NCBI GenBank assembly: GCA_964636675.1
Contig: CAZWUO010000101.1
Coordinates: 1-12,418, forward strand
DNA from: JALUUH01 sp964636675
GTDB lineage: Bacteria; Pseudomonadota; Gammaproteobacteria; S012-40
Length of the DNA: 12,418 bases
Direction of reading: 5' to 3'
Numbering within the stretch: position 1 is the stretch's first letter; the number at the start of each line of letters is the position of its first letter. The notes under the pieces were generated by a model. It had not been told where the DNA came from. It did no database searches and saw only the letters and a program-made list of their open reading frames with translations. Positions 7,870 through 12,418 of the stretch are shown in pieces. The position numbers and the translations under genes are program-made.

Positions 7870-8766
7870 TTAAAACGAGGATAACCCTCTACAATAATCC
7901 GTCAATATTTCGATAAACAATCGCACCTTGGCCGGTACATGGTGACGATCCGGATAGACAGCAAAAACACCGGCCGCCGCTGTTTCATACTCGGTTAACA
8001 AAGGCACAAGCCGTCCCGCCTTAATATCCTCTTCGATCAGAAAAACCGACATGGCACCAATGCCATCGCCGTTGCGAATAAATGCAAGCGCGGCATCCAT
8101 GCTGTTGGTGCGGGTAGTGCTCATCATATGCACGGTTTGTTGCTGCCCATGGCGGCTAAAGGTGAAACGCTGGGGTGAAGGCAACAGGGAAATAACGATC
8201 CAGTTGTGGTTGACCAATTCCGTTGGCAATTGTGGCGTGCCGTGTTGTTGCAAATATTCCGGTGTTGCGACTACACGGCGCGGCGCGGTAAATAATTTGC
8301 GCGCCACCAGATTGGATTCGGGCAACCAACCAATACGAATCGCCAGGTCAATGCCTTCATCAACAATGTTAACCACCCCATCACTCAGCAATAATTCCAC
8401 CTTAAGCTCGGGGTAGTCTCTGTGAAATTTACTCAGCAACGGTACGATATGTTTCGTCCCAAAAGCCACCGTACAGGATAATTTCAGCGTACCTACGGCC
8501 TGTTCCTGTAGTTGTCGCGCCTCTCGTGTTGCCTCCTTGGCTTCGCTCACAATCCGCGCACAATGAGCGTAAAATTTTTCGCCAGCCTCGGTAAGGCTGA
8601 GTTGGCGGGTGGTTCGGTTTAGCAACCGCACACCAAGATGATCCTCCAACAAGCTCACATGTTTACTGATGGCTGATTTGGCGATGCCCAGTCGCCGCCC
8701 TGCTTCCGAGAAACTTTGCGCCTCTACTACCACACTGAATATCGCCATCCGTTTTAGATTTTCCAT
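7870..8766 (-). CDS. LysR-type transcriptional regulator
   Basis: 298 residues, the standard size for the family. The N-terminal winged helix-turn-helix spans about residues 1-62 (SFSEAGRRLGIAKSAISKHVSLLE, then LLNRTTRQLSLTEAG). A linker helix follows, then a periplasmic-binding-protein-like effector domain (about 90-295), with GTLKLSCTVAFG and IDLAIRIGWLPESNLVARKL typical of the AaeR/DmlR-like subgroup. The ATG at 8764-8766 is preceded by GGGG 8 nt upstream, a modest site. It is transcribed away from the OYE/SDR/hydrolase cassette and shares with it a region holding a perfect palindrome, so it is likely both autoregulatory and the regulator of that cassette. The effector is unknown. It is convergent with kbl (103-bp gap). 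Confidence 0.93.
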   Translation of the reverse strand: MENLKRMAIFSVVVEAQSFSEAGRRLGIAKSAISKHVSLLEDHLGVRLLNRTTRQLSLTEAGEKFYAHCARIVSEAKEATREARQLQEQAVGTLKLSCTVAFGTKHIVPLLSKFHRDYPELKVELLLSDGVVNIVDEGIDLAIRIGWLPESNLVARKLFTAPRRVVATPEYLQQHGTPQLPTELVNHNWIVISLLPSPQRFTFSRHGQQQTVHMMSTTRTNSMDAALAFIRNGDGIGAMSVFLIEEDIKAGRLVPLLTEYETAAAGVFAVYPDRHHVPAKVRLFIEILTDYCRGLSSF

Positions 8767-8792
8767 CTGCTGAACCCCGATAATTCACGATA

Positions 8793-8815
8793 ACTGTTCT
8801 CAAATAGAGAACAGT
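8793..8815. promoter_or_regulatory. Perfect palindrome, probable LysR-type operator
   Basis: Arms ACTGTTCTC (8793-8801) and GAGAACAGT (8807-8815) are exact inverted copies around the 5-nt spacer AAATA. The inner part contains T-N11-A, the classical LysR-family binding pattern. It lies 27 bp upstream of the lysR start and about 100 bp upstream of the OYE remnant. A TATTAT (8815-8820) abuts it on the plus strand and GATAAT can be read on the minus strand, so binding would overlap a promoter in either direction; these -10 assignments are inference. Confidence 0.7.
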
Positions 8816-8914
8816 ATTATCTTGATTTCTGTAATAGTAAACCAGAGGTGTTCAAACTACCATAAACCTAACTCGAATATTTAATCACGAATACAAGGTA
8901 CAGGAGCAATGAAG

Positions 8915-9205
8915 ATGCTTCAAAAGCAGCAAAAACAGGCCGCCTCACAGCTCCTCCTCCAACCGATAAGGCTCAATGCCACGGCTGGATAAACAACCGC
9001 ATCGTAATGCTCCCCTGACACGCTGCATGGCGGATGACGATCTGGTGCCCACGCAGAAGATCTGCGGAATATTATGCACGCCGTGCCGCAGCAGGCTTGA
9101 TTATTACCGAAACCACCATTGTGCGTGCAGATGGTCAGGGTTATCCAAACACACCCGGAATCTATAACGCGGCGCAGATAGCGGGCTGGAAACGGAAGAG
9201 ATTCC
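8915..9205 (+). pseudogene. N-terminal remnant of an Old Yellow Enzyme family NADH:flavin oxidoreductase (NemA-like)
   Basis: Three reading frames together recover about 90 residues of the N-terminal beta/alpha barrel of an FMN-dependent OYE reductase. Frame A (ATG 8915, with AGGAG at 8902-8906, 8 nt upstream) gives MLQKQ...LLLQPIRLN and stops at TAA 8990-8992. A second frame gives NNRIVM (from about 8992). A third gives PLTRCMADDD (from 9012). The second frame resumes at 9064 with AEYYARRAAAGLIITETT, then DGQGYPNTPGIYN and GWK, where homology ends. At least three frameshifts therefore separate pieces that match the consecutive family signature 'NRIVMAPLTR ... YYxxRAxxGLIITE ... GQGYPxTPGI'. 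The remaining roughly 270 residues are missing, and the sequence passes directly into a short-chain dehydrogenase fragment. It is non-functional as it stands. Confidence 0.85.
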
Positions 9206-9814
9206 TGCGATGATGCTATCGAGAAACTTGAACAGGTAACTCACGATCTCGATATCGGTTTAGTCATACCCAATGCCGGCACCGAAATCGTCGGTGAATT
9301 TGTGGAAACTGAACCACATGAAAATGACGCCTTGGTTCTGTTAAACACCATTGTACCAATGCGCATAGTAAATGTATTTGGTCGACGTTTGAAAAAACGG
9401 GGACGTGGCGGAATACTCTTTACCTCAAGTCTGTTTGCTTATCAGGGCATTCCGTATGTCGCCAATTATGCGGCAAGCAAGGCCTATATTCTGAGTTTAG
9501 GTGAAGCACTACATGTTGAACTCGCGCCTCATGGTGTGGATGTTTCAGTTTTGTCTCCAGGGCTTACGGCAACCGAAATGATAGCAAACATGGGCATTAA
9601 TTTTAAAAAAATCCCTATGTTTACTATGCAGCCACAACACACAGCACGGGCTGGATTGCGTGCACTTGGCAAAAAAGTAACCGTAGTACCGGGCTTGTTA
9701 AATAAAATTTATGCCTGGGAAAACCGTCTTATTCCTCGCACCTGGCCGGTATCACTGTTTGGTTTCTTGATTCGTCGTGCACAGACAACAAAAACCAAAC
9801 CAGCCACTCCATAA
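9200..9814 (+). pseudogene. 5'-truncated short-chain dehydrogenase/reductase (SDR)
   Basis: The frame from about 9200 reads DSCDDAIEKLEQ..., then the PNAG motif of classical SDRs. The catalytic residues follow: the Asn in LLNTIVPM, the Ser in TSSLFAYQG, and YAASK with the Tyr codon at 9467 and Lys four residues on. Next come PGLTATEM and a basic C-terminus ending at TAA 9812-9814. The first roughly 65 residues, including the TGxxxGxG cofactor-binding motif and first Rossmann strands, are absent: the sequence upstream of about 9200 is the OYE remnant in another frame. The only internal starts (GTG 9302, ATG 9358) lack a clear ribosome site and would still lack the NAD(P)-binding half. The active-site half is undamaged, which suggests the truncation is recent. 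The hydrolase gene follows 34 nt downstream. Confidence 0.8.
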
Positions 9815-9848
9815 AAACCGGATACGAATCTTAATCAGGAGATAGTCC

Positions 9849-10991
9849 ATGGTAAACCACTGTATAGTTCATGCAAATTTTTGTAGCAGAATTTCACTTT
9901 TATTGATATTTTTGGCTGCATTTTTATTAACCGGGTGCGTGCATGATGACTCTGGCAATGCAAGCAATGATTTTCAACGACGATCAATTGATGTAAGCAA
10001 TTTTATGACGGAGGAAAACATAAAATTTGATGCCATTAATAATCCTTCCGGGTTCTTTACTTCTGCTGATGCCGACAACAGCACATTTTCAGATGCTCTA
10101 GCCCGCCAGGAACTTGTACAAGTCGGTAAAAAAGAAGAACCGTCTTTTATCAGTTATCTCGAAGCAGGCAACACAGCAGGCGATCCGCTTATTTTGGTTC
10201 ATGGTCAGCCTACACAGGCTTATTTATGGCGAAAAGTTATTCCCGGCCTGCCGCAAGACGCACATATTATCGCGCTTGATATGATCGGCTATGGAGAATC
10301 ATCGAAGCCCGATATTACCTATACGTTTAAACAACATTCGGCATATCTGCTTGCATTTATTAAAACACTTGGGCTGGACAGCAAGCGCATCACTTTTGTC
10401 GTTCATGATATCGGATCTGTACCCGCCCTTGCCTATGCTTCCCGTTTCCCTGAGAATATTAAAGGCATTATATTTTTTGAAGCGCTGCTAGGGCCTGTTC
10501 CGTCATTTGATTTTATGCCGCAACAGGCACAATTTTTTCGCTCTCCCGAAGGCAATAGCAGCATTATTACTGAAAACACCTTCATTAAAGGCATGCTTAT
10601 AAGCCCGGAAATGAGTGATCACAAATTTACGGATGAAGAGTTAACCGTTTACCGCAAACCTTTTATTGCCGAAGAAGATAGAAATGTTCTGGCAATCGTA
10701 CCGCTGGAAGTACCGGTAACAGGCGGAGCTCCCGACGGATTTGGCGACACCAATATCGAACTATTGGGGAGAAATGTACAATACCTGACGACAAATCCCG
10801 TGCCTCGCCTATTTATGCATGCAAGCCCTGGCGTATTAATTCCAAACAGCGCTGTTTCTGAAATCATAGGAAATTTTAATCCCGAAAATTCACTAACTGT
10901 CAAAGACATGGGCAACGGCAAACACTTTTGGCAGGAAGATATACCGGTAGCATTGGCAGTGGAAATTAAAACATGGTACGAGCAGCTGTAA
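9849..10991 (+). CDS. Lipoprotein alpha/beta-hydrolase, haloalkane dehalogenase-like
   Basis: 380 residues. A signal peptide (basic/polar 1-14, hydrophobic 15-27) ends in the lipobox LLTGC, giving a lipidated C30; the +2 residue is Val, compatible with outer-membrane sorting. The body follows the haloalkane dehalogenase II/epoxide-hydrolase pattern. HGQPTQAYLWRKVIP (118-132) matches 'HGNPTSSYLWRNIIP'. DMIGYGESSKP follows, then nucleophile D187 in HDIGS, acid E211 in FFEALLGPVPSFD, and base H359 in GNGKHFWQED. The two halide-stabilising positions of DhaA (Asn41 and Trp107) are replaced by Gln120 and Ile188, so true dehalogenation is doubtful; another ester, epoxide or lactone substrate is possible. 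AGGAGA (9837-9842) is 6 nt before the ATG. It is probably cotranscribed with the OYE/SDR remnants and is the only intact catalytic gene left in that cassette. Confidence 0.85.
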   Translation: MVNHCIVHANFCSRISLLLIFLAAFLLTGCVHDDSGNASNDFQRRSIDVSNFMTEENIKFDAINNPSGFFTSADADNSTFSDALARQELVQVGKKEEPSFISYLEAGNTAGDPLILVHGQPTQAYLWRKVIPGLPQDAHIIALDMIGYGESSKPDITYTFKQHSAYLLAFIKTLGLDSKRITFVVHDIGSVPALAYASRFPENIKGIIFFEALLGPVPSFDFMPQQAQFFRSPEGNSSIITENTFIKGMLISPEMSDHKFTDEELTVYRKPFIAEEDRNVLAIVPLEVPVTGGAPDGFGDTNIELLGRNVQYLTTNPVPRLFMHASPGVLIPNSAVSEIIGNFNPENSLTVKDMGNGKHFWQEDIPVALAVEIKTWYEQL

Positions 10992-11029
10992 TGCCATTAA
11001 TCCCAAAATATTCAAATGTCTTGACGGCT

Positions 11030-11068
11030 CAAAATGAAAAATAAACAACCCCGCAGCAAGCTGTGGGG
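11030..11068 (-). terminator. Rho-independent terminator for the cytochrome gene
   Basis: CCCCGCAG (11049-11056), a CAAG loop and CTGTGGGG (11061-11068) form an 8-bp stem with one mismatch-like wobble pair. On the minus strand it is followed by a T-rich run (TTGTTTATTTTT, then TTTTG). It lies 22 bp beyond the stop of the minus-strand cytochrome gene. No T run follows on the plus strand, so it should act mainly on minus-strand transcripts; a second short inverted repeat, GGGG/CCCC at 11065-11078, could compete with it. Confidence 0.75.
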
Positions 11069-11090
11069 AATTCGCCCCAAAGAGATAACA

Positions 11091-12418
11091 TTAAAGATTG
11101 GCCGCATTCTCAAATATCTTGAAGAACACCATTAGCTCACTTTCTGGGATAAAATGTTTAAATTTATGGGTGATGAAGTTTGCAATATTTAATCTATTTC
11201 CTAACGAGTCAAGCAAAAATGTGCGTGGCACGTAATTTCCATCTGCATTGAAACTTTCACTGAGTATTGGATATTCATCAACATTGATACGTATCATTAT
11301 CATGTTATTTGATGCCTTCAATATGTCATTTCTATAAAATATTTTTTTATAGGCATGACAAGTGGGGCACCAGTCTGCATATAGAATTAACATAATAGGT
11401 TTATTGGTTTCTTTTGCTTTTTTTAAACCTTCGTTATAGGAATACCATTGGATAGAGCTTTCGTTCCAATCAACACTGACTTTTGTGTTGACGATTGGCG
11501 AGCCTGACAATGAAAATGGCTTCTTATTGATTGCTTTTTTCGGCGTGGTGCGATTAATGATTATGGTCTTATCAAATAATAAATATTCGGATGAACTGGC
11601 ATTTTTCAATGCTTCTTCAATTAATTTTTTTCCTTTTCCTGCAGAATTATTCTCAAGCATAGATCGGTAAAATTTTTCATAAAAATAATCAGGTTGCACT
11701 ATCACTTCAATTTTTATGCTATGGCTATAGTCATCCAATAATTGTTGGTAGTCGACAATAATAAAATCATTAGCAGCAATTCTTGTATCAAATATTTCAT
11801 GCGATAAATCCAGCGGGACTTCGCGTCCAATGCTAGCTTCTAAAAGACTTCCCTCTATGCGTTGCTGGGCATCGTCTAGCAGATGGCCTCTAACCAATAT
11901 TCTGGGTGTTAGATAGGTTGGAAAGTGATGACCTGCCCCTATGTTTTCAAGCTTAATCGAAATTTTTAATTCTTCGCCAAGATTAAGTTTTTGTTGCTGA
12001 TCGCTAATGCTTATTCTAAGTGCGTCTTTAACCATTTCTTGATCATGTATACCGCGCCAAAGATGTCGTCTATCTGGCATATGGCAATTTTGGCATTGTA
12101 TACCTTTAGACGCATAATCACTTTGTTCCCATTCGTTATAGGTGTTTTCCAGCAATTTACCATTGAGCGCATAACCATCTGCATCAAACTGATGACAGCC
12201 TTTACAAAAAGCCGATTTTGTAAAGGCCGTTTGAGCGATAAAACCGTTATGTGGCATACCGGGAGCATTAATCTCCCCGGTTATAGTTTGACCTTTGCGC
12301 GGAGGTCCGTAACGTTTATTTTTTCTAAGGTGACAAGCTGCACAGACTAACCCTTGATGATAGAGTGACTCATCAAAGTGTTCATTTTTTTTAAAGCTAT
12401 CTTTATTTTTTATTTTTA
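11091..12418 (-). CDS. Multihaem c-type cytochrome with C-terminal thioredoxin-like domain (5' end outside window)
   Basis: The frame is open to the right edge, giving at least 441 residues; the internal ATG at 12255-12257 is not the start, because coding sequence with another haem motif lies upstream of it. Numbering from the edge: haem-attachment sites CAACH (25-29), CKGCH (71-75) and CQNCH (108-112), then a beta-rich domain with LENIGAGHHFPT (about 156-167) of the kind that follows haem clusters in cytochrome c554-like proteins. A thioredoxin-fold domain starts near 335, with ILYADWCPTCH (redox Cys 350 and 353) and the cis-proline segment NYVPRTF (Pro 397), similar to DsbD-gamma or thioredoxin_7 domains. 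It should be exported, since c-type haem is attached in the periplasm. It probably couples electron transfer to thiol/disulfide chemistry; substrate and partners are not visible. Codon use is markedly AT-rich compared with hrpB, hinting at a different history. Confidence 0.85.
   Translation of the reverse strand, partial: KIKNKDSFKKNEHFDESLYHQGLVCAACHLRKNKRYGPPRKGQTITGEINAPGMPHNGFIAQTAFTKSAFCKGCHQFDADGYALNGKLLENTYNEWEQSDYASKGIQCQNCHMPDRRHLWRGIHDQEMVKDALRISISDQQQKLNLGEELKISIKLENIGAGHHFPTYLTPRILVRGHLLDDAQQRIEGSLLEASIGREVPLDLSHEIFDTRIAANDFIIVDYQQLLDDYSHSIKIEVIVQPDYFYEKFYRSMLENNSAGKGKKLIEEALKNASSSEYLLFDKTIIINRTTPKKAINKKPFSLSGSPIVNTKVSVDWNESSIQWYSYNEGLKKAKETNKPIMLILYADWCPTCHAYKKIFYRNDILKASNNMIMIRINVDEYPILSESFNADGNYVPRTFLLDSLGNRLNIANFITHKFKHFIPESELMVFFKIFENAANL

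Noticed and set aside
7764..7916. Open extension of kbl beyond its TAA, about 49 further codons in frame
   Set aside because: Kbl already ends at its normal length, the extension overlaps the lysR 3' end, and nothing suggests readthrough.
8976..9167. 63-codon plus-strand reading frame
   Set aside because: Only its middle (PLTRCMADDD) is OYE-like; it is one of three frames of the broken OYE gene, not an independent small protein.
12255..12257. ATG as start of the cytochrome gene
   Set aside because: The frame continues upstream to the window edge and encodes another CxxCH (CAACH), so the gene is 5'-partial.

Overview
The window looks like a chromosomal segment of a gammaproteobacterium. HrpB aligns to the Escherichia coli-type protein through its C-terminal signature, and Tdh carries its zinc ligands at the same residue numbers as E. 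coli Tdh. I cannot name a genus. The right-hand gene is visibly AT-richer than the rest. No rRNA, tRNA, CRISPR array or complete insertion sequence was seen.

Left block (1-5467, minus strand): an orphan soluble chemotaxis-type protein, the DExH helicase HrpB, and an unusually long (613 aa) Cys/Met-metabolism PLP enzyme. All three junctions of this block carry copies of one small repeat with the core CCTAGAATCCGCAGTT. One copy is a complete 118-bp MITE-like element with imperfect 23-bp terminal inverted repeats, and its right end supplies the last codons and stop of hrpB. A second, inverted copy lies beyond the chemotaxis gene. A third half-copy sits between hrpB and the PLP enzyme gene.

Middle block (5550-7766, plus strand): tdh and kbl, 12 nt apart, form the two-step threonine-to-glycine pathway (threonine to 2-amino-3-ketobutyrate to glycine plus acetyl-CoA). 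They diverge from the PLP enzyme gene across an 82-bp gap that holds a 15-bp imperfect direct repeat.

Right-middle block (7870-10991): a LysR-type regulator is divergent from a decayed catabolic cassette, with a perfect 9-bp-arm palindrome in the shared promoter region. The cassette begins with the frameshifted N-terminal piece of an Old Yellow Enzyme (NemA-type) gene. This is joined directly to the C-terminal two thirds of a short-chain dehydrogenase, then comes an intact lipoprotein of the haloalkane dehalogenase-like alpha/beta-hydrolase family. The layout suggests an original lysR / OYE-SDR-hydrolase cassette in which an internal deletion fused the first two genes while the third survived.

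Right edge (11091-12418, minus strand): the 3' part of a multihaem c-type cytochrome with a C-terminal thioredoxin-like domain (WCPTC), followed by a rho-independent terminator. Its 5' end lies outside the window.
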